A DNA stretch of 64,000 nucleotides. Source: Aphanomyces cochlioides. Taxonomy: Eukaryota > Oomycota > Saprolegniomycetes > Saprolegniales > Verrucalvaceae. The stretch covers positions 2,108,001-2,172,000 of the forward strand of contig JAHQRK010000008.1 in assembly GCA_019828595.1 (NCBI GenBank), in the 5' to 3' direction. The position numbers were made by a program, and so were the translations under genes. The notes below the pieces were generated by a model. That model was not told the DNA's origin. It made no database searches and worked only from the letters and a program-made list of their open reading frames with translations. Positions 19,117 through 28,160 of the stretch are shown in pieces (position 1 is the first letter of the stretch; the number at the start of each line of letters is the position of its first letter).

Positions 19117-20096
19117 GCCTTTTTCATCCCTTTTTCTTGCCGCACTTGAACCGACATTCTCACAAAATCAAGCACACTACCATCGACACACAACAAGTAT
19201 CACTCTGTCCCCTCGTCGTCAAAATAGCACCACCAGTCAACTAACACACACATTCCATTTACCACACAAGGCCAGACGCATCGAAATGTTGTACCAACAC
19301 ACTACTCAATATACCTGCACCGACATATGCGCAAGTCTGTGAACGCGGCCAAAAACATCGCTCGTTCAGTCCTCCTGAGATCTCTTCTTTGCATGCACTC
19401 ATGCCACTTTGTGTCGTGACAACAAGAACACTACTAAACACCGCGGTCCCAATCACTGATCACATGTATTACCTCGTTAGACGCAGAGGCTTAATATTGA
19501 ATCCCCACGTTGCTTGATAAACGAAAGGTTGACAATACGACAGGAAAAACTCACGAACGTCTCACTCTTAGCTCTCAAAAGCAGTTCAATAGTGCCAGTG
19601 ATTTCGATAGTAGTGTCTACAGTCGAAATGAACCAGGGATCGTAGAGTCTCCATATTGCGAATACTTTTACACAAATGAATGCCGCTGTGGCTACAGTGG
19701 TAAAGTGTCAATGGGTTTGTTTTGAATGGAATGAGAAGTGTGTTTACGCAAGGACTCGATGTGTTTGTGCGCATCCTTCCAGCAAGCATACATCAAGAAA
19801 AGTGTAGCGTCGGTCACCGGGGTAAACGCCATGCATTTGTATATGTTTCTAAGGTTCAAGAATACATGAGAAAGGATCCGTCGATGAGTTCCAGCATTTT
19901 TAGTCGTTGGTGGCATGTATGAAGTCTTGTAGACGTCAGTATCTCTATTTTTGAGGTGGTTTCAAGTGGAAGAAATGTTTGAATTTTTGGTAAGGCGAAA
20001 GATGGAGTGCGAGTAGTTTGAGACGAGAGTGGGGTATGAATAGGAAGGTGTTTGAATGGTGGATTTAGAATTTGAAGTGTCCAATCAAGGCATGCC
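19117..20096. repeat. tRNA-Met array spacer, unit 2
   Basis: 980-bp spacer; differs from the others by single bases (for example A at the CATTTACC position near 19261). Confidence 0.93.
19120..19124 (+). terminator. Pol III terminator of tRNA 2
   Basis: T5 run 4 nt after the gene, followed by a second T5 after CATCCC. Confidence 0.8.
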
Positions 20097-20169
20097 GCTC
20101 CTATGGCTCAGTTGGTAGAGCGTCAGTCTCATAATCTGAAGGTCGCCAGTTCGATCCTGGCTGGGAGCA
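20097..20169 (+). tRNA. tRNA 3, elongator tRNA-Met(CAT)
   Basis: Identical to tRNA 2, exactly 1,053 bp downstream, with spacer on both sides. Confidence 0.97.
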
Positions 20170-21149
20170 GCCTTTTTCATCCCTTTTTCTTGCCGCACTT
20201 GAACCGACATTCTCACAAAATCAAGCACACTACCATCGACACACAACAAGTATCACTCTGTCCCCTCGTCGTCAAAATAGCACCACCAGTCAACTAACAC
20301 ACACATTCCATTTGCCACACAAGGCCAGACGCATCGAAATGTTGTACCAACACACTACTCAATATACCTGCACCGACATATGCGCAAGTCTGTGAACGCG
20401 GCCAAAAACATCGCTCGTTCAGTCCTCCTGAGATCTCTTCTTTGCATGCACTCATGCCACTTTGTGTCGTGACAACAAGAACACTACTAAACACCGCGGT
20501 CCCAATCACTGATCACATGTATTACCTCGTTAGACGCAGAGGCTTAATATTGAATCCCCACGTTGCTTGATAAACGAAAGGTTGACAATACGACAGGAAA
20601 AACTCACGAACGTCTCACTCTTAGCTCTCAAAAGCAGTTCAATAGTGCCAGTGATTTCGATAGTAGTGTCTACAGTCGAAATGAACCAGGGATCGTAGAG
20701 TCTCCATATTGCGAATACTTTTACACAAATGAATGCCGCTGTGGCTACAGTGGTAAAGTGTCAATGGGTTTGTTTTGAATGGAATGAGAAGTGTGTTTAC
20801 GCAAGGACTCGATGTGTTTGTGCGCATCCTTCCAGCAAGCATACATCAAGAAAAGTGTAGCGTCGGTCACCGGGGTAAACGCCATGCATTTGTATATGTT
20901 TCTAAGGTTCAAGAATACATGAGAAAGGATCCGTCGATGAGTTCCAGCATTTTTAGTCGTTGGTGGCATGTATGAAGTCTTGTAGACGTCAGTATCTCTA
21001 TTTTTGAGGTGGTTTCAAGTGGAAGAAATGTTTGAATTTTTGGTAAGGCGAAAGATGGAGTGCGAGTAGTTTGAGACGAGAGTGGGGTATGAATAGGAAG
21101 GTGTTTGAATGGTGGATTTAGAATTTGAAGTGTCCAATCAAGGCATGCC
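20170..21149. repeat. tRNA-Met array spacer, unit 3
   Basis: 980-bp spacer leading to the tRNA copy that was split by the E6-E12 stack. Confidence 0.93.
20173..20177 (+). terminator. Pol III terminator of tRNA 3
   Basis: T5 run 4 nt after the gene. Confidence 0.8.
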
Positions 21150-21163
21150 GCTCCTATGGCTCA
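21150..21163 (+). pseudogene. tRNA-Met 5' remnant (nt 1-14) at the array side of the E6-E12 stack
   Basis: GCTCCTATGGCTCA in normal array context (preceded by CATGCC), then element 3' end. This is the left half of the split target; the rest of the gene is rebuilt at 35549. Confidence 0.95.
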
Positions 21164-21847
21164 ATGTCAATGGGGAGTCTATTTGTAGTTAATGTAAACT
21201 ACAAACTAATATTGCCCGAAGGCTCATCCCATTTCCAACTGCTAGGCTGAATTGGAAATCAATTTGGCTTTTCGTTTTCTTGATTCGCTTCGACGTTGGG
21301 ACTTCGATTTCTTCGGTGTTTGTAAGCTAACACGGCGAATATGTCGGATAAAACTGACTCTTGGCATCTGACCCAGGGGGTATACATTTTCATTGTCTTG
21401 GATCATACATAGACTTCGGTCTATGCAGCGCTTGTATCGCTTGGCGAGGACCCAGCAATGGGATGTTGAATCAGTGACAGAAACAACCAAGAATTCTCCG
21501 TCAGGCTCATCCAATATCGCTCTACAGATATCACGAATTGGATCACCCACCGATTGCTTGAGCAGTTGACGGGAGAATATGGCGTCGTTGTAGTGGAATC
21601 CATGTGTGTATGCCAGCTTGAGAAAATCATGCATCTTGGAAGGGGGAATGCCCGCGTCTTGAGGAACTCCATGGGCCTCTTTGAAACCCGAAATGACTTC
21701 TTCGCTGAGCTCAAAATTGGAGACATTCAAATTGGTAGCAACGATTCGGATTGCAGCCGCAAGACAAGATTTGTCACTGTTGTTGCCAATTTCTAGCCAC
21801 AGAGGATCCATCGCTCGAAATTCAGCAAGCGTTGGGGCGAGACCAGC
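21164..21847 (-). mobile_element. E6: family A LINE, 5'-truncated (0.68 kb)
   Basis: Target copies at 21150-21163 and 21848-21861. Holds the 3' UTR and the C-terminal ORF3 (21242-21847, about 200 codons, triad residues included). Truncated at the same base as its neighbour E7. Confidence 0.95.
21242..21847 (-). pseudogene. E6 ORF3 C-terminal fragment
   Basis: Covers the protease-like domain and basic tail only; chromodomain and start are missing. Confidence 0.9.
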
Positions 21848-21861
21848 GCTCCTATGGCTCA

Positions 21862-22546
21862 ATGTCAATGGGGAGTCTATTTGTAGTTAATGTAAACTAC
21901 AAACTAATATTGCCCGAAGGCTCATCGCATTTCCAACTGCTAGGCTGAATTGGAAATCAATTTGGCTTTTCGTTTTCTTGATTCGCTTCGACGTTGGGAC
22001 TTCGATTTCTTCGGTGTTTGTAAGCTAACACGGCGAATATGTCGGATAAAACTGACTCTTGGCATCTGACCCAGGGGGTATACATTTTCATTGTCTTGGA
22101 TCATACATAGACTTCGGTCTATGCAGCGCTTGTATCGCTTGGCGAGGACCCAGCAATGGGATGGATGAATCAGTGACAGAAACAACCAAGAATTCTCCGT
22201 CAGGCTCATCCAATATCGCTCTACAGATATCACGAATTGGATCACCCACCGATTGCTTGAGCAGTTGACGGGAGAATATGGCGTCGTTGTAGTGGAATCC
22301 ATGTGTGTATGCCAGCTTGAGAAAATCATGCATCTTGGAAGGGGGAATGCCCGCGTCTTGAGGAACTCCATGGGCCTCTTTGAAACCCGAAATGACTTCT
22401 TCGCTGAGCTCAAAATTGGAGACATTCAAATTGGTAGCAACGATTCGGATTGCAGCCGCAAGACAAGATTTGTCACTGTTGTTGCCAATTTCTAGCCACA
22501 GAGGATCCATCGCTCGAAATTCAGCAAGCGTTGGGGCGAGACCAGC
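21862..22546 (-). mobile_element. E7: family A LINE, 5'-truncated (0.69 kb)
   Basis: Target copies at 21848-21861 and 22547-22560. Same truncation point as E6, but with a local change at about 22161-22166 (GGATGGATGAAT for GGATGTTGAAT) and one C-to-G change in the 3' UTR. Confidence 0.95.
21940..22546 (-). pseudogene. E7 ORF3 C-terminal fragment, frameshifted
   Basis: ORF3 protease-like region with a net 1-bp insertion near 22163, immediately before the candidate His motif, so the frame is lost between the Cys and His parts. Confidence 0.9.
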
Positions 22547-22560
22547 GCTCCTATGGCTCA

Positions 22561-23649
22561 ATGTCAATGGGGAGTCTATTTGTAGTTAATGTAAACTACA
22601 AACTAATATTGCCCGAAGGCTCATCCCATTTCCAACTGCTAGGCTGAATTGGAAATCAATTTGGCTTTTCGTTTTCTTGATTCGCTTCGACGTTGGGACT
22701 TCGATTTCTTCGGTGTTTGTAAGCTAACACGGCGAATATGTCGGATAAAACTGACTCTTGGCATCTGACCCAGGGGGTATACATTTTCATTGTCTTGGAT
22801 CATACATAGACTTCGGTCTATGCAGCGCTTGTATCGCTTGGCGAGGACCCAGCAATGGGATGTTGAATCAGTGACAGAAACAACCAAGAATTCTCCGTCA
22901 GGCTCATCCAATATCGCTCTACAGATATCACGAATTGGATCACCCACCGATTGCTTGAGCAGTTGACGGGAGAATATGGCGTCGTTGTAGTGGAATCCAT
23001 GTGTGTATGCCAGCTTGAGAAAATCATGCATCTTGGAAGGGGGAATGCCCGCGTCTTGAGGAACTCCATGGGCCTCTTTGAAACCCGAAATGACTTCTTC
23101 GCTGAGCTCAAAATTGGAGACATTCAAATTGGTAGCAACGATTCGGATTGCAGCCGCAAGACAAGATTTGTCACTGTTGTTGCCAATTTCTAGCCACAGA
23201 GGATCCATCGCTCGAAATTCAGCAAGCGTTGGGGCGAGACCAGTGTTCGTGAGGAAGTGGGCTCCAGCTTGTCGCCATCGTTGGTACATCGCCACGGCTT
23301 CTTGACACCCGCTGAGGTCTTTTTCGTCGAACCAGTCTTTGTCGAGTCCATCCGGGCGTTGAAACTTCCAGTTGACTTGGTATTGAATAGTTGAAATTCG
23401 ATTTCGCATTGATGCCACTTCGCGGTGGTCATCGATAAACAACACTTCATCGATGTCATCATCGTCGGTTGGAATTCGCAGAGTGCGTGGGCGGTTGGTT
23501 GGGGCATCAGCCGTTGTCGCATTCGTTTGTGGCCTGGCTGGAACAGAAACATCGTCCAATAGATCCATGAGGGATGGTAGCGGAGATCCATTGTCATTGC
23601 CCAAGGGGTCAAATTCGCGGGTGCTCGAGTTCAAAATGGACATATCAGC
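22561..23649 (-). mobile_element. E8: family A LINE, 5'-truncated (1.09 kb)
   Basis: Target copies at 22547-22560 and 23650-23663. Keeps the 3' UTR and ORF3 from about residue 125 to the stop. Confidence 0.95.
22639..23649 (-). pseudogene. E8 ORF3 fragment (chromodomain, protease-like domain, basic tail)
   Basis: Starts in the disordered part at DMSILNSS and is open to the stop. An apparent N-terminal extension (MTLSHRS) is only the antisense tRNA target copy. Confidence 0.9.
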
Positions 23650-23668
23650 GCTCCTATGGCTCAATGTC

Positions 23669-23733
23669 AATGGGGAGTCTATTTGTAGTTAATGTAAACT
23701 ACAAACTAATATTGCCCGAAGGCTCATCCCATT
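23669..23733 (-). promoter_or_regulatory. Family A 3'-terminal three-way junction (E9)
   Basis: Written as + strand positions: outer stem AATGGG (23669-23674) with CCCATT (23728-23733); hairpin of 9 perfect pairs, 23682-23690 with 23697-23705; hairpin GCC/GGC (23714-23716 with 23721-23723) closing a UUCG tetraloop on the RNA strand. The same fold with different bases occurs in family B. It is probably the template-recognition structure for reverse transcription (inference). Confidence 0.7.
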
Positions 23734-23741
23734 TCCAACTG

Positions 23742-25118
23742 CTAGGCTGAATTGGAAATCAATTTGGCTTTTCGTTTTCTTGATTCGCTTCGACGTTGGG
23801 ACTTCGATTTCTTCGGTGTTTGTAAGCTAACACGGCGAATATGTCGGATAAAACTGACTCTTGGCATCTGACCCAGGGGGTATACATTTTCATTGTCTTG
23901 GATCATACATAGACTTCGGTCTATGCAGCGCTTGTATCGCTTGGCGAGGACCCAGCAATGGGATGTTGAATCAGTGACAGAAACAACCAAGAATTCTCCG
24001 TCAGGCTCATCCAATATCGCTCTACAGATATCACGAATTGGATCACCCACCGATTGCTTGAGCAGTTGACGGGAGAATATGGCGTCGTTGTAGTGGAATC
24101 CATGTGTGTATGCCAGCTTGAGAAAATCATGCATCTTGGAAGGGGGAATGCCCGCGTCTTGAGGAACTCCATGGGCCTCTTTGAAACCCGAAATGACTTC
24201 TTCGCTGAGCTCAAAATTGGAGACATTCAAATTGGTAGCAACGATTCGGATTGCAGCCGCAAGACAAGATTTGTCACTGTTGTTGCCAATTTCTAGCCAC
24301 AGAGGATCCATCGCTCGAAATTCAGCAAGCGTTGGGGCGAGACCAGTGTTCGTGAGGAAGTGGGCTCCAGCTTGTCGCCATCGTTGGTACATCGCCACGG
24401 CTTCTTGACACCCGCTGAGGTCTTTTTCGTCGAACCAGTCTTTGTCGAGTCCATCCGGGCGTTGAAACTTCCAGTTGACTTGGTATTGAATAGTTGAAAT
24501 TCGATTTCGCATTGATGCCACTTCGCGGTGGTCATCGATAAACAACACTTCATCGATGTCATCATCGTCGGTTGGAATTCGCAGAGTGCGTGGGCGGTTG
24601 GTTGGGGCATCAGCCGTTGTCGCATTCGTTTGTGGCCTGGCTGGAACAGAAACATCGTCCAATAGATCCATGAGGGATGGTAGCGGAGATCCATTGTCAT
24701 TGCCCAAGGGGTCAAATTCGCGGGTGCTCGAGTTCAAAATGGACATATCAGGAGTAAATTGGTGTTCTTCAGTTGTAACTGGACTTGAAGGACGAGTGTC
24801 GGATGATTGCGTCATAGGTACAGAAATCTCAACTCCATCCACTCCCTCAAGAGTAATCCCTGGAGACATCGAGCTCCCCACACCTCGTGTAGTTATGGGT
24901 CTCGACGTCTGCGCGGGGAGTACGCTATCGGCAGTGAAAATCGTTGAAGCTTCCATTGTTGTTGTCTTGGGTAAAATCAAAAGTGAGTCTTGGAGAATTG
25001 TTTTGAGATTCTCACTGAACATATTCTCAGTTGCGACACTTGAGTCAGGCACGATTTGATTGGGCAGTGAAATGTTTTGCGCGGATCGTGAGTGATGGTC
25101 GCCAGGATTCCCAATCAA
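23742..25118 (-). CDS. E9 ORF3, 458 aa, chromodomain plus papain-like cysteine protease-like protein
   Basis: Unusual third LINE ORF. Residues ~1-185 are Ser/Thr/Pro-rich and acidic, probably disordered. Residues ~189-248 resemble a chromodomain: DEVLFIDDHR, YQVNWKF with the conserved Trp, DWFDEKDLSGCQEAV, then MYQRW as the C-terminal helix. Only part of the methyl-lysine aromatic cage is obvious. Residues ~275-420 have Asn279/280, Cys285 (KSCLAAA), His387 (SHCWVLA) and Asp408 (IQDNEN) in the Cys-His-Asp order of papain-like folds (unlike Ulp1). Residues ~435-452 form a basic nuclear-signal-like tail. The frame opens at TTG (25118); the first ATG is codon 55 (24954-24956), which would still give both domains. 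It lies 51 nt after the ORF2 stop. Role unknown: targeting to chromatin or protein processing are guesses. Confidence 0.78.
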   Translation of the reverse strand: MIGNPGDHHSRSAQNISLPNQIVPDSSVATENMFSENLKTILQDSLLILPKTTTMEASTIFTADSVLPAQTSRPITTRGVGSSMSPGITLEGVDGVEISVPMTQSSDTRPSSPVTTEEHQFTPDMSILNSSTREFDPLGNDNGSPLPSLMDLLDDVSVPARPQTNATTADAPTNRPRTLRIPTDDDDIDEVLFIDDHREVASMRNRISTIQYQVNWKFQRPDGLDKDWFDEKDLSGCQEAVAMYQRWRQAGAHFLTNTGLAPTLAEFRAMDPLWLEIGNNSDKSCLAAAIRIVATNLNVSNFELSEEVISGFKEAHGVPQDAGIPPSKMHDFLKLAYTHGFHYNDAIFSRQLLKQSVGDPIRDICRAILDEPDGEFLVVSVTDSTSHCWVLAKRYKRCIDRSLCMIQDNENVYPLGQMPRVSFIRHIRRVSLQTPKKSKSQRRSESRKRKAKLISNSA

Positions 25119-25169
25119 AAATTCAGCTGGGATACCAAGTCAAGAATACAGCTGGGGCTTGTAATCAAA

Positions 25170-28145
25170 TTACTGGTGTTCAACTCGAAAAGACATGGGA
25201 TATTTTTCGAATAGCTCGTTGTATCCAGCTTGAGAGAAAAGGACTGAGACCGCTTCGATGATGTTTCGATAGTCGAAGTCGTCAGGCGAGAGCAAACGAA
25301 TTGTTCGCCTGATGGAAGCTGTCCAACTGACAAATATAATCTCGTTCCATAGTAAAATCGGTAGAGGCTTTTTGCCATCGAACTTGGTTGCATTTCTTTG
25401 AGTCCATAAGGAGTACGTGATGGAAGCACAAAGGAGGGACCATAATTTGAATAATGCGTCATGCAGGTGTTTTCCTCGCGTATTGGTCTTGAAGCGACTG
25501 ATATTCGTGGTGGTTGCCCAATCAAACTTAACACCATAAGCACTCCATGCTCGCTCTTGGAACATCCAAACTTGATGTACATGATGACATGTATGGAAGG
25601 CATGATGAAAAGTCTCAACATCCGAGCAATCTTCGTAGACACAACAAATAGCGTCAGGGTTTTGGATCTGCATATAGGAAAACCTCGAGTTGACGGGTAA
25701 CATCTTCATGTGCAATCGAAACCATACATCGCCTTGAACAGGTGGAGGTAGATTACACACAGTACGAATGAGACGGATATACTTTGCTATGTCTTTGTCA
25801 GTTCTTGTCGTAGTCTTCATAGGATGTATAGCTTCAGTCTGGGGGGCGTGGTAAGCTAAATGCACCACGTTTTTCTTGGGCCACGACTCGAAAGGTAAAT
25901 CAGCATCCTTGATTCTGGCTGTAAACGGATGTTGACAAGTCGGGACATTAGGCAGTGGCGACCCTTGCCGAATGTCAAACGATCGAACAACTTTGTCGAA
26001 GATTCGTGTGAGTTGATTGTAAATGTCGGTTGTGCGGGGCAATGTGGCAAAGTCCATGACTCCGTCCTGGTTTAGACAAACTTGGGCAGCTGGATTGTTC
26101 GACGACATTCGGTTCACGAACATGGTCTCTGTTGGCCAAGCGCCATGTGGGGTCAGGAAATCCTTCAGGCATCTGAGACCATTTTTGGCCCCGTGGCGGC
26201 ACCAGAGACGCATGTCTTCATCTTTCACGACATTTGCTAACATCTTAGCAGAGCCGAAGTGCATTGCGTCGTAGGCTGTGAGCCATACCGGGAGGTTCAG
26301 TACCGTGTCGAGATTTGGAGGCACGCCGATTCGCTTACTCATGTCTGTGGCTGACCAATGTTTCCAAGTATCAAGCCACAGTGGATGGAGCTCGCGAAGC
26401 AAAAGCCACTTGGAGCTTGCATTTGGGTAGTATGAAAGAAAATCGAATGGGTGACTGTCTCGGAATAACTGATGTATTGTGCGGCTAAATTGTCGCTGTA
26501 CAAGTTTCTTCCACACCAGGATTTCACCAGGAGAATCGGCAGACATAAAGAGCTGTAAACGAAGAAGGCGTTGTGTTCGCAGCCTCGATGCAATGTGGGG
26601 GATTCCCAAGCCTAAAGGCTTGTCGTACTGCCACCTTCTATGGATTGAGGGACGGTAACTCTCATCGAGCTGGGTCTTGCGGCAAAGTATGAACTTGTTT
26701 AACATTTGTTGCCACGTAACGACCATAGCAGGAGGCACAGGTACAACGGCTGTTACATGCCACAACATAGATAGCAACATCGTGGAGGCAATAAGCTTTC
26801 GGCCCTGCAATGTCCTTGCTCGTTTACCCCATAGTTGAAAGGACGAGATGAATTTGTCGTTGAGTTTTTGAAGTTGGGAGTCAGCCGAAAGTCGATGGCC
26901 AAAGAGAATACCAAGATATTTCGTACACTGACCAGTTGGTACGATATTGAGCAAACCATCTGCTTCGATGTCTTCTTGATCGAGATGGTCGTTGAGAACC
27001 AAGGTCATGCACTTGGAACGATTCAGACGGGCCCCTGAAGCCGTGCAAAACTCTTCCACAATTGCCATTTGCTCCACAGCAGATTGCAGCGAGTTTGATA
27101 ACAACGTCGAGTCGTCGGCAAAGAATATACTCGTAATAACTGAGTCGTGGGGGAGAGCGATTCCAAGATGTGGGGACGCTCGGAGCATCTCACCAAGAGG
27201 TTCTAGGTATAGGACGAACAGTAGGCATGATAAAGGACAGCCTTGTTTGACGCCTCGGGTAGGTCGGATCTTAGGGCCAAGCTCGCCATTGAAGATGATC
27301 TGGACCAAAGGTGAGTCGTACAAAAGAGCTACCCACGCAATGAAACCATCACCAGTGTTGACTTCTCTCAGCACATCAAGCATGAATTCTCGATCCACCA
27401 TGTCGTACGCTTTCGAAAAGTCAAGGAATGTTGCATAGTAGTCGTGATCTTCGTTGGTGCAAAACGTTTGCAAAGTTTGCACAAGCAGGACGTGGTCATG
27501 CAGCCGTCGTCCTGGGACAAAGCCAGCTTGACTTGGGTGAATGAGATGAGGAGCTACTGTAGCCAGGCGATAAGCGAGGGCACGGGATAGTATCTTCACC
27601 TCCACTGACATGAGTGCAATAGGTCGGTAGTTTCCAGGATCGCCTCGATCACCAGCTTTGAAGAGCAGAGCCACAGCACTACGCCTTTGTTGAAGGAGTA
27701 GTTTACCGTGGTGGTGAAGTTGGTAGTTGAAGACCCTGACCAGGATTTCGGAGAAAGCCTCGGGTGCTACTTGGAAGAAGGCCGCTGGCCATCCATCAGG
27801 ACCAGGAGACTTGTTTGGACTCATTGTCTTGAGAGCACTACACAGCTCGGCTGCTGTGATAGGTCTGTCTAGCTCCTCGCGTTGCTCATCATTGAGTTTG
27901 CGGGAGATAAACCGTATGACAGCCCTCCGCCTCGCCCGGTTTAGCCGAGGTTGTTCGCCACGAGTGGTAGTCATTATTGCCTTCCAATGGGCAGTGAATC
28001 TCTCTTTGATAGTGGTAGGATCAGACACGGGAATGCCATCGACGTTGACCGTCGTGATAGGAACCTTGAGTCCTTGTGGCCTTCGAAAGAAGTGGCTCGT
28101 ACCACGTTCGTTGACATTTGCATGAAAATCGAATTGCTGATCCAT
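25170..28145 (-). CDS. E9 ORF2, reverse transcriptase and zinc-motif part (downstream of internal stop)
   Basis: Catalyses target-primed reverse transcription. Motifs in order: ALLFKAGDRGDPGNYRPI, TFLDFSKAYDMVD (motif A), RGVKQGCPLSC, IFFADDSTLLS (FADD catalytic pair), KYLGILFGH, then a long thumb/connection region, and near the C-terminus CX4CX7HX4C (CVYEDC ... H ... C). It is in the same frame as the endonuclease part at 28161-29288; only one TAA separates them. The ATG at 28145 is a natural Met codon in the linker, not necessarily a real start. The same region of E17 is uninterrupted. Confidence 0.93.
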   Translation of the reverse strand: MDQQFDFHANVNERGTSHFFRRPQGLKVPITTVNVDGIPVSDPTTIKERFTAHWKAIMTTTRGEQPRLNRARRRAVIRFISRKLNDEQREELDRPITAAELCSALKTMSPNKSPGPDGWPAAFFQVAPEAFSEILVRVFNYQLHHHGKLLLQQRRSAVALLFKAGDRGDPGNYRPIALMSVEVKILSRALAYRLATVAPHLIHPSQAGFVPGRRLHDHVLLVQTLQTFCTNEDHDYYATFLDFSKAYDMVDREFMLDVLREVNTGDGFIAWVALLYDSPLVQIIFNGELGPKIRPTRGVKQGCPLSCLLFVLYLEPLGEMLRASPHLGIALPHDSVITSIFFADDSTLLSNSLQSAVEQMAIVEEFCTASGARLNRSKCMTLVLNDHLDQEDIEADGLLNIVPTGQCTKYLGILFGHRLSADSQLQKLNDKFISSFQLWGKRARTLQGRKLIASTMLLSMLWHVTAVVPVPPAMVVTWQQMLNKFILCRKTQLDESYRPSIHRRWQYDKPLGLGIPHIASRLRTQRLLRLQLFMSADSPGEILVWKKLVQRQFSRTIHQLFRDSHPFDFLSYYPNASSKWLLLRELHPLWLDTWKHWSATDMSKRIGVPPNLDTVLNLPVWLTAYDAMHFGSAKMLANVVKDEDMRLWCRHGAKNGLRCLKDFLTPHGAWPTETMFVNRMSSNNPAAQVCLNQDGVMDFATLPRTTDIYNQLTRIFDKVVRSFDIRQGSPLPNVPTCQHPFTARIKDADLPFESWPKKNVVHLAYHAPQTEAIHPMKTTTRTDKDIAKYIRLIRTVCNLPPPVQGDVWFRLHMKMLPVNSRFSYMQIQNPDAICCVYEDCSDVETFHHAFHTCHHVHQVWMFQERAWSAYGVKFDWATTTNISRFKTNTRGKHLHDALFKLWSLLCASITYSLWTQRNATKFDGKKPLPILLWNEIIFVSWTASIRRTIRLLSPDDFDYRNIIEAVSVLFSQAGYNELFEKYPMSFRVEHQ

Positions 28146-28160
28146 GCGGTATTGGCGATA

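Noticed and set aside
21150..23663. CRISPR-like array of regular repeats
   Set aside because: The regular 14-mers are tRNA target duplications between LINE stubs in a eukaryotic setting; the intervals are not spacers.
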